DNA of 64,000 nt from Nocardia macrotermitis (GTDB taxonomy: Bacteria > Actinomycetota > Actinomycetes > Mycobacteriales > Mycobacteriaceae): positions 558,001 through 622,000 of the forward strand of contig NZ_WEGK01000002.1 in NCBI RefSeq assembly GCF_009604405.1, in the 5' to 3' direction. Positions 34,921 through 44,463 of this stretch are shown in pieces (position 1 is the first letter of the stretch; the number at the start of each line of letters is the position of its first letter). The notes under the pieces are model-generated. The model was given only the letters and a program-made list of their open reading frames with translations, did no database searches and had not been told where the DNA came from. The position numbers were made by a program, and so were the translations under genes.

Positions 34921-35519
34921 TGTTCGAGAGGTTTGCCAAGGCGGCGCGCTACGCGGTCGTCATGGCGCAGGAGGAGGCACGCACGCTGCGCGCGCCGCAC
35001 ATCGACGTCGAACATCTGCTGCTGGGACTGGCGGCGGGCCGCGACGACGGAATTCGGAAAGTATTGGCGGACCGCGGAATTACCGCAGCAACGATCCGGG
35101 AATCGCTGTCGCGCAAGCGTTCCGCCGAGCCGCTCGGCGAACAGGACGCTGCCGCACTGCGTTCCATCGGGATAGATCTGGACGCGGTTCGGGAAAGTCT
35201 GGAAGCCACGTTCGGCGCGGACGCGCTCGATCGGGCGGCCGCGCCGGAAAAGCCGCGTGGGCGTTTCGGTTTCGGTGGCGGCAGCGGAACCAGCGGGATG
35301 AATACCGGACACATCCCGTTCACCAAATCGGCGAAGAAGGTACTGGAATTGTCGCTGCGGGAGGCAATTGCGCGCGGCGACAACCGAATCGAGGCCGCGC
35401 ACATCCTGCTCGGCATCCTGCGCGCGCCCACGCCGCGCACCGTCACGTTGCTCGGTGGTGAACAGGGGGTCGAGGCGCTGCGTAGCGCGGTGCACGAGCT
35501 GCTGGACCGGGCCGCCTGA
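34920..35519 (+). CDS. ClpC N-terminal-domain-like protein without ATPase
   Basis: The 199-residue protein holds both Clp-N repeats and nothing else. Residues 1-60 (MFERFAKAARYAVVMAQEEA and APHIDVEHLLLGLAAG) and residues 125-190 (GHIPFTKSAKKVLELSLREA and EAAHILLGIL) match the ClpC N-domain closely, separated by an extra charged and Gly-rich linker (GRFGFGGGSGTSG). No Walker motifs follow. It may act as an adaptor, decoy or sensor for ClpC substrates or ClpC-binding compounds, as proposed for mycobacterial ClpC2; that role is inference. Co-translated with the HTH gene. Confidence 0.9.
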   Translation: MFERFAKAARYAVVMAQEEARTLRAPHIDVEHLLLGLAAGRDDGIRKVLADRGITAATIRESLSRKRSAEPLGEQDAAALRSIGIDLDAVRESLEATFGADALDRAAAPEKPRGRFGFGGGSGTSGMNTGHIPFTKSAKKVLELSLREAIARGDNRIEAAHILLGILRAPTPRTVTLLGGEQGVEALRSAVHELLDRAA

Positions 35520-35604
35520 ACGGGCGGCGGCGCTGTGCTTCCCACCACCGGTGGATCGGATCGCGTAGCCGGTGGGCGGGCGTCATGCCGGTTAGCATGG
35601 CGCC

Positions 35605-35994
35605 ATGGCCCTCCTGCTACGCCTGATCATCAACGCCGTCGCGATCTGGATCGCCTCGGCCCTGGTGCCCAACATCCAGCTGATCAGCCCAGAGAACAAC
35701 GGCGCCACCGGCAAGGTGATCGTGGTGCTGATCGTCGCGGTCATCTTCGGATTGGTGAACGCGCTGGTCAAACCGATCGTCAAACTGCTGTCCCTGCCGC
35801 TGGTGATCGTCACGCTGGGCCTGTTCCTGCTGATCATCAACGCCCTGATGCTGTGGCTGACCGCGGTGATCACCTCGACCACCGAGTACGGCCTGCGGGT
35901 GCACGGCGTCTTCGCGGCGCTGGTCGGGGCGATCATCATCACGGTGGTCAACTGGGTGCTGGGCATCTTCGTGCCCGAGGGCGGCCGGGACTAA
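35605..35994 (+). CDS. Phage-holin-family (PF04020-type) membrane protein
   Basis: The 129-residue protein has four transmembrane helices (LLLRLIINAVAIWIASALVP; VIVVLIVAVIFGLVNALVKP; LLSLPLVIVTLGLFLLIINA; ALVGAIIITVVNWVLGIFVP), the pattern of the superfamily IV 'phage holin' proteins that are common in non-phage bacterial genomes. No phage genes are nearby, so lysis is unlikely. A TAGCAT hexamer seven bases before the ATG suggests leaderless start. Its last four bases overlap the end of the convergent methyltransferase gene. Confidence 0.85.
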   Translation: MALLLRLIINAVAIWIASALVPNIQLISPENNGATGKVIVVLIVAVIFGLVNALVKPIVKLLSLPLVIVTLGLFLLIINALMLWLTAVITSTTEYGLRVHGVFAALVGAIIITVVNWVLGIFVPEGGRD

Positions 35995-36782
35995 CCGACC
36001 GGCTTGGTCCCGGTCAGCAGCCGGGTCGTCAACAGCGGTGTGCCCCACCACATTCGCCACCCGAGACTGCGCCGGGCGAGGTCGACCATGCCCAGTTCGG
36101 CCAGTCGCGCGCGGTAGCGGTTCGTGTGCGCCAGATCCGCGACGACCAGGCGGCCCCCGGGCCGCAATACCCGGAACGCCTCCTCGACCGCGGCCCGGCG
36201 GCCCGCGGCGTCGGGGATGTTGTGGATCGCGATATTGCTGATGATCAGGTCGAACTCGTTGTCGGAGAACGGCATCCGGGTCATATCGCCGGTCACCAGT
36301 TCGATCCGGCCGGCCACGCCCTCGAGTTCGGCGTTGTGCCGGGCGGATTCGGGGCCGTTGCCGGTCTGATCCGCCTGCCAGATATCGATGCCGACCGTGC
36401 GTCCGGCGGGGACGAGTTCGGCGGCCATGAACATGATCGCGCCGCGACCGCAGCCCATGTCCAGGACCCGTTCGTTCCCGCGCAGCGGCAGTTCGGTCAG
36501 AATCCGTTCCCACACTTGGTATTTCCCGGTTCGCGTGGTGTACAGGAACGAGCCGACGAACAGCGCGAACCGGAGTGCGACCAGCGCGGAGAGCACCGCG
36601 CCGACCACCACGCCGGTCACCGCGAAGACGATCGTCAGCGCGATCAGCACGGTCAGGATCACCGCCGCGACGATCGCCTGGGTGCGCGCGGACACCGCCT
36701 CGTAGTCGCCGTCCAGGCCGTAGTCGCCGCGTCGCGGCAGCAGTCGCGCCGCTCCCGGGACGTTCGTCAGATCGTTGCTCAT
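35991..36782 (-). CDS. Membrane-anchored class I SAM-dependent methyltransferase
   Basis: The 263-residue protein has an N-terminal cytoplasmic segment, two transmembrane helices (AIVAAVILTVLIALTIVFAV and VVGAVLSALVALRFALFVGS, about residues 35-75) and a methyltransferase domain: VLDMGCGRGAIMFMAAELV (SAM loop), TVGIDIWQADQ, VTGDMTRMPFSDNEFDLIIS and VLRPGGRLVVADL. Substrate unknown; the anchor suggests a lipid or quinone-like target. It follows the AraC-type regulator gene on the same strand after 33 bases, so it may be in its operon. Confidence 0.85.
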   Translation of the reverse strand: MSNDLTNVPGAARLLPRRGDYGLDGDYEAVSARTQAIVAAVILTVLIALTIVFAVTGVVVGAVLSALVALRFALFVGSFLYTTRTGKYQVWERILTELPLRGNERVLDMGCGRGAIMFMAAELVPAGRTVGIDIWQADQTGNGPESARHNAELEGVAGRIELVTGDMTRMPFSDNEFDLIISNIAIHNIPDAAGRRAAVEEAFRVLRPGGRLVVADLAHTNRYRARLAELGMVDLARRSLGWRMWWGTPLLTTRLLTGTKPVG

Positions 36783-36815
36783 CGGTACCTCACTGTGAAT
36801 TGTGTTGCGGCACCG

Positions 36816-37691
36816 TCAGCATGGGCCCGCGCGCACGGGCGGGTCTTGGAGAAATGTTCCGGCCTGTGGTTGCCAGGCGATCGGGTCGACGGTCAGCCAC
36901 GGGGCGTGCGCGGCCTTGGCGGGAGTCAGGCCGGTGAAGGCCAGGACGTCGTGATGCAGATGCGACTGGTCGGTGAAACCGCAGTCCGCGGCGACCGCCG
37001 CCGGGGTGCGTCCGGCCGCCAGCAGGTGCACGGCGTGGTCGAAGCGGATCAGATTCGCGGCGTATTTCGGGGTCAGGCCGGTGTGGGCGCGGAATCGGGA
37101 CCACAGCCGTTTGCGGCTCCAGCCGACCTCGTCCGCGAGCCGTTCCACCCGGACCCGGCCGTGTTCGGTCGCCATGCGGTCCCAGATCCAGTCGAGTTCG
37201 GGATCGGCGGTGCGGGCGTTCTCGACCCGGCGCAGCAGGGCGCGGCGGACGAGCGCGAATCGGGCGTCCCAGGACGGGGCGTCGCGCAGTCGCTCGTGCA
37301 GGCGTTCGGTGTCGGGGCCCCAGAATTCGGCCAGGTCCAGGAATTCGCTGCCGAGGTGCGGTGCGATCGCCGAAACCGATTGCGCGAGCAGCGGAGACAG
37401 GCGGATCTGCAGCAGTTCCACCTCGCGCGCGCAGCCGCGCACACCGCTGGGGGCCACGCCGACGACGACGCTGCCGTGGCGGCGTTCGCCGGTGCCGTCG
37501 TCCATGATCAGCGCGTTGTCGCCGAGGTCGACGAACATGGTCAGGGCCGGATAGGGGACCACGTCCAGGGCCAGCACGTCACCGGCTCGGCCATGGAAGC
37601 CCGCCATGCTCAGGCCGGGCATCCGGTCGCCGGGCGCGGGCATCGCGACATCCACGAGGGTGTCGGCGATCAGAACCTGTTCGACAGGCAT
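36816..37691 (-). CDS. AraC-family transcriptional regulator
   Basis: The 291-residue protein has an N-terminal ligand domain of about 170 residues (AreC/AraC-type cupin-like) and two C-terminal HTH motifs: VRVERLADEVGWSRKRLWSR, then FRAHTGLTPKYAANLIRFDH and AAVAADCGFTDQSHLHHDVL. The ending AFTGLTPAKAAHAPW fits the family. It probably controls the downstream membrane methyltransferase gene; effector unknown. Confidence 0.88.
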   Translation of the reverse strand: MPVEQVLIADTLVDVAMPAPGDRMPGLSMAGFHGRAGDVLALDVVPYPALTMFVDLGDNALIMDDGTGERRHGSVVVGVAPSGVRGCAREVELLQIRLSPLLAQSVSAIAPHLGSEFLDLAEFWGPDTERLHERLRDAPSWDARFALVRRALLRRVENARTADPELDWIWDRMATEHGRVRVERLADEVGWSRKRLWSRFRAHTGLTPKYAANLIRFDHAVHLLAAGRTPAAVAADCGFTDQSHLHHDVLAFTGLTPAKAAHAPWLTVDPIAWQPQAGTFLQDPPVRAGPC

Positions 37692-37726
37692 ATCTCATGG
37701 TAGGAGCATTGCCCCGGAACGGGGTA

Positions 37727-38596
37727 CTAGCCGACGGCCAGGGCGATGCCCGCCAGGATCGACCAGGCCAGCATGGCCAGGCCCGTATCGCGCAGGGACG
37801 GAATGAGTCCGGGGCCCTGTTGGCCGCCGCGGACCGGGTTGTTGGAGCGGATCGCCAGGGGCAGGGCGAGCAGGCTCAGCAGTGCCCAGGGGGTGCGGGC
37901 GACCAGGACCAGCGAGGCCACGAACGGCACCACCATCAGGACCAGATGCAGTGTGCGCGTTCGGGTGTCGCCGAGGCGCACGGCCAGGGTGGTCTTGCCG
38001 GTGACCGAGTCGGTGGGGATGTCGCGCAGGTTGTTGGTGACCAGGACCGCGCTGGAGAACGCGCCGACCGCCACCGCGCCGACCGCACCGGCCCAGTCGA
38101 TCCGGTGCGCCTGCACGAATTCGGTGCCGAGGACCGCGACCAGGCCGAAGAAGACGAACACCGCGATCTCACCGAAACCGCTGTAGCCGTAGGGTTTCCG
38201 GCCGCCGGTGTAGAACCAGGCCCCGGCCAGGCAGCCCGCGCCGATCAGCAGCAGCCACCACGCGGTGGTGAACACCAGCACCAGTCCGACGACCGCGCCC
38301 ACGCTCAGGCTTGCGATCGCCGCGGCCCGCACCGCGCCCGGCGAGGCCACGCCCGAACCGACCAGGCGCAGCGGGCCGACGCGTTCGTCGTCGGTGCCGC
38401 GGATGCCATCGGAGTAGTCGTTGGCGTAGTTGACGCCGATGATCAGCGCGAGCGAGACCACCAGCGCCAGCAGGGCCTTCCACCAGACCGCCGCGTCCAG
38501 GGAGGCGGCCGCACCCGTGCCGACCAGGATCGGGGCGATCGCGTTGGGGAGCGTTCGCGGTCGCGCGCCTTCGAGCCACTGTGCTGCACTAGCCAT
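37727..38596 (-). CDS. menA: 1,4-dihydroxy-2-naphthoate polyprenyltransferase
   Basis: The 289-residue, eight- or nine-helix UbiA-family enzyme transfers a polyprenyl chain to DHNA, making demethylmenaquinone. The first Asp-rich motif is [15 protein letters not shown] and the second is [22 protein letters not shown], as required for Mg-pyrophosphate binding. ATG 38596 gives the usual [16 protein letters not shown] start. It is divergent from the SARP-like regulator gene, with about 180 bases between. M. tuberculosis menA (Rv0534c) occupies a similar place upstream of menE. Confidence 0.95.
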   Translation of the reverse strand: MASAAQWLEGARPRTLPNAIAPILVGTGAAASLDAAVWWKALLALVVSLALIIGVNYANDYSDGIRGTDDERVGPLRLVGSGVASPGAVRAAAIASLSVGAVVGLVLVFTTAWWLLLIGAGCLAGAWFYTGGRKPYGYSGFGEIAVFVFFGLVAVLGTEFVQAHRIDWAGAVGAVAVGAFSSAVLVTNNLRDIPTDSVTGKTTLAVRLGDTRTRTLHLVLMVVPFVASLVLVARTPWALLSLLALPLAIRSNNPVRGGQQGPGLIPSLRDTGLAMLAWSILAGIALAVG

Positions 38597-38775
38597 GGGT
38601 CGAAGCCTATGCGCATCCCGGCAGCGGGGACGGGTCGCGGGTCGGGTGGTATCGGCCACCCTATCGGTAGATTTATTTCGATATATCGGAGTATGATTGC
38701 GGGGTTCATGGTGCATGCTGGTGAGGGGTGGTCCCGGCACTGTGAGCCGAATAATCGGTGGACTGCTCACATACG

Positions 38776-41700
38776 ATGGTGAACGGCATGATTCCTGATC
38801 AGAGCGGCTCCGCGGGTGCCGGGACGACGAACACCCGATCGGGTCGGGACCGGTCCGACGAGGTATCCGCGCATACCTCGGTCCGCGTATCGGTCCTCGG
38901 TGAGGTCGCGCTGTGCCGCGCGGATTCCGGTCTGGCCGCGGTACCCGGCGCGCGGGCCCGGCTGCTGCTGGCCGCCCTCGCGCTACATCCCGGACGCAGC
39001 CGCAGCGCGCAGGGACTGATCGCGGACATCTGGGGCGAACAGCCCCCGCGCGCCCCGATGAACGCCCTGCACACCCAGGTCTCCCGGTTGCGTTCGGCGC
39101 TGCCCGACGGCGCGCTCGAGGTCGGTCCGGCGGGTTACCGGCTGGCTCTGGGCGAGGAGCAGGTCGATCTGACCCTGGCCCGTCGCTTGGAACGGCAGGG
39201 CCGGGAGATGCACGCCGCGGGGCGCGACGACCACTGCCTGGATCTGGTGGCCCGCGCGCGGGCGCTGTGGCGCGGCGAACCGGGCGCGGACCTACCGCCC
39301 GGACCGGTCGCCGACGAACTCGCCGAACTGGCCGTGACCCGCTGGCACGCCCTGGACGAGCTGGAACTCGCGTCGCGGGAAGCGTCCGGGGATCTGGACG
39401 GCGCGGTGCGGATGGCCCGGCGGATCGCCGCGGCCCGGCCGCTGGACGAATCCGCGCACGGCACCCTGATGCGACTGCTCGCCGCGGTCGGACGCGCCAA
39501 CGAGGCGCTGGAGGTCTTCGTGACCCTGCGGGCGGGGCTGGTCGACGAACTCGGCGCGGATCCGGGTCCGGCGCTGGTCGAGTTGAACGCGGCGATTCTG
39601 CGCGGTGAGCCGATGGGCGGGGTGACGTCGCGCGCGAACGGCGCGCCGGTGCCGCGCTCGGCCACGCCGGATGATGATACCGAACATGATGTCGCACAGG
39701 GGAATTCCGGTGCGGCGATCGGTTTGCGCGCCGCGCCGAATCCGCTGCTGGGCCGCACCGCCGACCTGGGCGCGCTGCACAATCTGCTCGGTACGTCGCG
39801 GGTGACCACCGTGCTCGGCCCCGGCGGCACCGGAAAGACCAGGGTGGCAAACGAACTGGGCCAGCGGATGACCGCGGCCGTCCCCGTGGCGCTGATCGAA
39901 CTGGCCTCGGTGCGCGCCGCGCCCGAGGACGCCCGCGCCGAGGTGGAGGCCGCGATCAGCGCGGCGCTCGGTATCGCCGAGGCCGCGCGGGACGGTTCGG
40001 GTCTGCGACCGGGCCGGAAAATCGATGCGCGCCAACGTCTTCGGGACGCCGTGGCCGCGCGGCCGATGCTGCTGATCCTGGACAACTGCGAACATCTCAT
40101 CGACGCCGTGGCCGAGGTGGTCGCCGATCTGGTCGGCGCGTGCGACCGGCTCACCGTGCTCACCACCAGCCGCGCGCCGCTGGAGATCACCGCCGAGACG
40201 GTATATCCGTTGCCGCCCTTGGCGATCGACGCGCACGGCTCCCCGGCCACCGAACTGTTCCGCACCCGGGCCCGCGCGGTGCGGCCCTCGGTGCGGCTGG
40301 ATCCGGAGGTGGTCGCGCGGCTGTGCCGTACCCTGGACGGACTGCCGCTGGCGATCGAACTGGCCGCCGCGCGGGTGCGCACCATGAGCGTCGAGGAGAT
40401 CGACGCGCGCCTGGAACACCGATTCACGTTGTTGCGCAGCGGGGATCGCACCTCGCCGCAACGTCATCGGACGTTGCACGCGGTGATCGAGTGGAGCTGG
40501 AATCTGCTGGACGAACCGCAGCGTATCGCGCTGCGGCGGCTGTGCCGGTTCCCGGCCGGATTCACCTTCGCCGCCGCCGACATCGTCGCGGACGGACCCG
40601 ATATCGGGGATATCGCCGCCGCCGTGGACGGCCTGGTGAGCCAGTCGCTGCTGTCCGTGCTGGACGACGAGAGCGCCGGGATCCGTTATCGGATGCTGGA
40701 GACCGTCCGGGAATTCGGTGAGGAACAGCTCGCCGCCGCCGGTGAGGCGGATGCGGTGATGAGCCGGATGTCCGGGTGGGCAAGGGAATTCGCCGTCGAG
40801 GTGCTGAATCGCTATACCTCCGAGGAACAGGTGGCGACGGTCGCGCGGGTCAGCACCGAACTCGACAACCTGCTCGCGGTACTGCGGTACGCCTGCGATA
40901 TCGGCGACGCCGTGACCGTGTACCAGGTGTTCCCGCTGCCCGGCATGCTGTGGGTGATGCGCGGCGCGCACGGGGAATTCGTCGGCTGGTCGGCCCGGGT
41001 GCTGGGCATGCCGCCGCCCCCGGCCGCCGGGTCCGCGGCCGACGACCTCCAGGTGATCTCGCACGCGCTGATCGGCATGCACCTGGCGTTCGGCGACACC
41101 CGGCTGCGGCACGCGGCGCTGCTGCGAATTCGGTTGCGGCGCTTGCTGCGCGCCTCGTCGCAGCTGTCCCCGGGGTCGCGTTTCATGGCCGAACTGATCT
41201 GTGTGCGGCCCCGGGCGATCCACGTCGCGCGGCGGCTGGCCGTCGGATGCCGGTCCGATGATCGGGAGATCCGTTGGGCCGCACGGCTGTTGCGCGCCAA
41301 CGTGCGGGAGAACGCCGGTGACGTGAACGGTTCGATGCGCGACGCGCAATGTGCCATGCGGGATCTGGCCCCCGGTGACGTGTGGGGTTCGGCGATGCTG
41401 TTCCAGCATCTGGCCCAGCTGCTGGCCCAGACCGCGCGTTACCGGGAGGCGGCGGACAACTACCGCCGGGCGATAGCCGCACTGCGGCAACTGCATTCCT
41501 TCGACGAGATCGCCGAACTCGCCAGCTATCTGGCCGTCGAACTGGTCGGCTCGGGTGATCTGGAACAGGCCCGCTGGGAACTGGAGATGGCGGCCGGATT
41601 CGTGGAAGACGGTCCGGGACCGGACGATCCGGTGCTGCGACCCAACCACCGCCGGGCCACCGTGCAGGTCGGCTGGGCGGAACTTGCGCTGGCGCAAGGG

Positions 41701-42186
41701 GATCGGGAGGCCGGACTGCGGCGCTCGCGCGGTGTGCTGGCCATGCACGGCTGGCCGGACATGCCGATGCGGGGTGGCCCCGGCGCGGTCGCGGTGGCCG
41801 CCGGAGTGCTGGACGCCCATGTGCTGCACGGGGGTCTGGACGCGGTGCCGACGTTGGCGCAGGAGTTGATCGACAACGGCCGCGACCATCTCGGCCACTA
41901 CATCGATATCCCGCAGATCGGTTCGGTGGCATTGGCGATCGGCTCGTATCTGCTTGCCGTGCAACGTTTCCCGGACATCGGCCGGGAACTGATCGCGCTC
42001 GCCCCGAAAACCGTGGCCCGCCAGGACACCCCGTCCATGCGCATCGATCGGCACCTGGCCCACCACGCCGCGCTGACCACGCCGGAGCTGATGGAAGAGG
42101 CATACCGCCGTGCCGCCCGCACCGGTCGCCGCAGCGCCGCCGGTCGCGTCATGGCACTGCTGCAAGAACTTTCGGGCAAGGTCTAG
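38776..42186 (+). CDS. AfsR/SARP-type regulator with NB-ARC-like ATPase
   Basis: The 1136-residue protein starts with a winged-helix OmpR-like DNA-binding domain (residues about 38-110, [20 protein letters not shown] and [20 protein letters not shown]) and a BTAD helical domain (about 115-270). Next comes a STAND ATPase: Walker A GPGGTGKT at about residue 348 and Walker [10 protein letters not shown] at about 432, then [19 protein letters not shown]. The last 500 residues are helical, TPR-like. There is no C-terminal LuxR HTH. Such proteins activate secondary-metabolite clusters in Streptomyces. Target unknown. The start is uncertain: ATG 38776, 38788 or GTG 38758. A strong terminator follows. 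Confidence 0.88.
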   Translation: MVNGMIPDQSGSAGAGTTNTRSGRDRSDEVSAHTSVRVSVLGEVALCRADSGLAAVPGARARLLLAALALHPGRSRSAQGLIADIWGEQPPRAPMNALHTQVSRLRSALPDGALEVGPAGYRLALGEEQVDLTLARRLERQGREMHAAGRDDHCLDLVARARALWRGEPGADLPPGPVADELAELAVTRWHALDELELASREASGDLDGAVRMARRIAAARPLDESAHGTLMRLLAAVGRANEALEVFVTLRAGLVDELGADPGPALVELNAAILRGEPMGGVTSRANGAPVPRSATPDDDTEHDVAQGNSGAAIGLRAAPNPLLGRTADLGALHNLLGTSRVTTVLGPGGTGKTRVANELGQRMTAAVPVALIELASVRAAPEDARAEVEAAISAALGIAEAARDGSGLRPGRKIDARQRLRDAVAARPMLLILDNCEHLIDAVAEVVADLVGACDRLTVLTTSRAPLEITAETVYPLPPLAIDAHGSPATELFRTRARAVRPSVRLDPEVVARLCRTLDGLPLAIELAAARVRTMSVEEIDARLEHRFTLLRSGDRTSPQRHRTLHAVIEWSWNLLDEPQRIALRRLCRFPAGFTFAAADIVADGPDIGDIAAAVDGLVSQSLLSVLDDESAGIRYRMLETVREFGEEQLAAAGEADAVMSRMSGWAREFAVEVLNRYTSEEQVATVARVSTELDNLLAVLRYACDIGDAVTVYQVFPLPGMLWVMRGAHGEFVGWSARVLGMPPPPAAGSAADDLQVISHALIGMHLAFGDTRLRHAALLRIRLRRLLRASSQLSPGSRFMAELICVRPRAIHVARRLAVGCRSDDREIRWAARLLRANVRENAGDVNGSMRDAQCAMRDLAPGDVWGSAMLFQHLAQLLAQTARYREAADNYRRAIAALRQLHSFDEIAELASYLAVELVGSGDLEQARWELEMAAGFVEDGPGPDDPVLRPNHRRATVQVGWAELALAQGDREAGLRRSRGVLAMHGWPDMPMRGGPGAVAVAAGVLDAHVLHGGLDAVPTLAQELIDNGRDHLGHYIDIPQIGSVALAIGSYLLAVQRFPDIGRELIALAPKTVARQDTPSMRIDRHLAHHAALTTPELMEEAYRRAARTGRRSAAGRVMALLQELSGKV

Positions 42187-42197
42187 CGAAACACCGA

Positions 42198-42227
42198 GCC
42201 CGTCGGTCACAGTCGTGACCGACGGGC
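42198..42227 (+). terminator. Terminator of the SARP-like gene
   Basis: GCCCGTCGGTCAC (42198-42210) pairs perfectly with GTGACCGACGGGC (42215-42227) around AGTC, 11 bases after the stop. No T-run follows. Confidence 0.85.
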
Positions 42228-42255
42228 CGGATACTCCTGAGCAACAACACTATTG

Positions 42256-42410
42256 GGTCACCCAGTTCCGCCAGCTCCGGATAACGCCGACTGCAAAGGG
42301 TCGGGGCCCGGCTCGATTCTGGACTGACGGAGCGGGGGAGCGAAGCGGAGGAGCGGAGGAGGGAAGAATCGAGCCTTGGGGGCCCCGACCCCGCCGGAGC
42401 GGAGCGGAGG
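42256..42410 (+). repeat. Palindromic intergenic repeat element, copy B
   Basis: The 155 bases nearly duplicate 11719-11872. They begin with one 41-base unit and continue into the palindromic block, with GGCTCGATTCT (42310-42320) and AGAATCGAGCC (42365-42375) as perfect arms and GGGTCGGGGCC / GGCCCCGACCC outside them. It lies between the converging SARP-like and exporter genes, ending nine bases before the exporter stop. Confidence 0.93.
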
Positions 42411-42418
42411 CCGATAAC

Positions 42419-43258
42419 TCAAGCCTTGCGCATGTACATGCGGACGGTCAGCGGTGCGAAGATCAGCACCACGACCACCGCACCCAGCAGTGACCAGGCC
42501 AGATGCGGGCTGGTGAAGTTGCCGTTGTTCATCAGCTCCCGGCACGCGTACACCAGGTGGGTGACCGGGTTGACGTTCACGAATCCCTGCAACCACCCCG
42601 GCATGGTCTTGACCGGGACGAACGCGCTGGACATGAACGTCAGCGGGAACAGGATCAACATCGACACGCCCTGCACCGAGGACGCGCTGTTCATCAGCAC
42701 CCCCATCAGGGCGAAGATCCAGCTGACCGCGAACGAGCAGGCCACGATCACCACGGCCGCGGCGACCACGCCGACCACGCCGCCACCGGGACGGTAACCC
42801 ATGATCAGGCCCATCACGATGGTGAGCACCGTGGCGATGCCGTAGCGGACCATATCGGCGGTGAGCGCCCCGGCCAACGCCGCGATCCGGGCGATCGGCA
42901 GCGATTTGAACCGGTCGAAGACGCCCTTGTCCATATCCTCCCGCAGCTGGGTGCCGGTGACGATGGAGGTGGTGATCACCGTCTGCACCAGGATGCCGGG
43001 GATGATGACCGGCAGGTAGGAGTGCACGTCACCGGAGATCGCCCCGCCGAAGATGTAGGTGAACATCAGCGTGAAGATGATCGGTTGCAGCGTCACGTCG
43101 AACAACTGCTCGGGATTGTGCTTGATCTTCAGGATCCCGCGATAGGCCATGGTGAGCGAGTTCGCCACGGCCTGGCGGATCGGAATGTGGTTGCTGACAG
43201 CGGGTATGACGGCACGCGTGGCGCGCTCGCCGGTGGGGACGGCGACTGTGGTGGTCAC
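42419..43258 (-). CDS. ABC-2 type exporter permease (DrrB-like)
   Basis: The 279-residue protein has six transmembrane helices of the ABC-2 family, beginning after a 30-residue cytoplasmic part with NSLTMAYRGILKIKHNPEQLFD. The helix set includes IIFTLMFTYIFGGAIS, VIIPGILVQTVITTSIVTG and LILFPLTFMSSAFVP. The GTG start overlaps the ATPase stop (GTGA), so the two are co-translated. Together they resemble DrrAB drug or lipid exporters. Substrate unknown. Confidence 0.9.
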   Translation of the reverse strand: MTTTVAVPTGERATRAVIPAVSNHIPIRQAVANSLTMAYRGILKIKHNPEQLFDVTLQPIIFTLMFTYIFGGAISGDVHSYLPVIIPGILVQTVITTSIVTGTQLREDMDKGVFDRFKSLPIARIAALAGALTADMVRYGIATVLTIVMGLIMGYRPGGGVVGVVAAAVVIVACSFAVSWIFALMGVLMNSASSVQGVSMLILFPLTFMSSAFVPVKTMPGWLQGFVNVNPVTHLVYACRELMNNGNFTSPHLAWSLLGAVVVVLIFAPLTVRMYMRKA

Positions 43259-44271
43259 GCCGCGCTCCTCTCGGAATCGGTTGTGCTGGTGTCGGATTCG
43301 GCTCCGTGCCCGGTGAGGGCGAAGAACACCTCGTCCAGGCTCGGCTTGCTGACGTTGATCTCCTCGACGCGGATGTCGTTGTCCCGCAACCAGATCAGCA
43401 GATCCGCGGTGAGACTCGCATCGTGCAGCGGGGTGGTGATCCGGCCGGCCTCCGGGGTGATGGTGGTCTCCACGGGCTTGCCGGTGGCGCGGCCGAGGAA
43501 TTCGCCGAGCAGGTCACCGGCCTTGCCGAGCAGGGTCCGGTCGGTCAGGGTGAGTTGCAGGGTGGACAGTCCGACCGAGGCCTTGAGCTCGTCGGAGGTG
43601 CCGTCGGCGATCAGCCGGCCGTGGTCGATGACCGCGATCCGGTCGGCGAGTTGATCGGCCTCGTCCAGATACTGGGTGGTCAGCAGCACGGTCGCGCCCT
43701 CGCGGACCAGGCGGCGGATGGTCTCCCACATCTGGGCGCGGGTGCGCGGGTCCAGGCCGGTGGTGGGTTCGTCCAGGAACAGCAGCGGCGGGGTGGAGAT
43801 CAGGCTCGCGGCCAGGTCCAGGCGGCGGCGCATACCGCCGGAGAAGTTCTCCAGCGGTTTGGTCGCGGCGTCGGTGAGCCCGAACTCCTCGAGCAGATCG
43901 GTCGCGCGCCGCCGGGACTCGGCCCGGCTCAATCCGAGCAGGCGCGAGAAGATGATCAGATTCTCTGTGGCGCTGAGCTTTTCGTCCACCGAGGCGTACT
44001 GGCCGGTGACGCCGATCAGCGAGCGGACCGCGGTCGGCTCGGCGACCACGTCGTGGCCGAAGATCCGCGCGCTGCCCGCGGTCGGGCGCAACAGGGTGGC
44101 GAGCATGCGGATGGTCGTGGTCTTACCGGCTCCGTTGGGTCCGAGCACGCCGTACACCGCGCCCTGCGGCACCGTCAGGCTCACGCCGTCGACGGCACGC
44201 TGTTCCCCGAAGACCTTGACCAGCCCGTCCGCCTCGATGGCGAGTGCGTCGGCAGGTGCGTAGGAAGTCAT
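43255..44271 (-). CDS. ABC transporter ATPase (DrrA-like)
   Basis: The 338-residue ATPase shows Walker A GPNGAGKTTT, the Q-loop region GVTGQYASVDEKLS, signature ENFSGGMRRRLDLA, Walker B LLFLDEPTTGLD and the H-loop (Gln form) TTQYLDEADQLADRIAVI. The C-terminal domain of about 90 residues is that of the DrrA daunorubicin-resistance subfamily. ATG 44271 is preferred over the longer reading, because homology begins just after it. It is first in the pair with the DrrB-like permease. Confidence 0.92.
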   Translation of the reverse strand: MTSYAPADALAIEADGLVKVFGEQRAVDGVSLTVPQGAVYGVLGPNGAGKTTTIRMLATLLRPTAGSARIFGHDVVAEPTAVRSLIGVTGQYASVDEKLSATENLIIFSRLLGLSRAESRRRATDLLEEFGLTDAATKPLENFSGGMRRRLDLAASLISTPPLLFLDEPTTGLDPRTRAQMWETIRRLVREGATVLLTTQYLDEADQLADRIAVIDHGRLIADGTSDELKASVGLSTLQLTLTDRTLLGKAGDLLGEFLGRATGKPVETTITPEAGRITTPLHDASLTADLLIWLRDNDIRVEEINVSKPSLDEVFFALTGHGAESDTSTTDSERSAA

Positions 44272-44463
44272 GGCATTACTGTGCGGGGCGGGTCTTGCAT
44301 GCCCCTTGCGTGCACATTGCGCGCCTCGGCCGCTCACGCCAGTCCACTGCGCCAGGTGAGTTCGCGACATCGGTTCCGCCCGAATCGAGTAACGCGGCAG
44401 TCCTCGGAGCGGAGTCCGAGAACTCGGTGTGTGGGGGAGGGGGGCGGTGTGTGGGCGAAGTGC

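Noticed and set aside
35605..35994. Holin-like protein as evidence for a prophage
   Set aside because: The family is widespread in non-phage loci and no other phage gene is near.
39292..42210. 972-codon minus-strand frame
   Set aside because: It mirrors the SARP-like gene, which has intact Walker motifs and DNA-binding domain.
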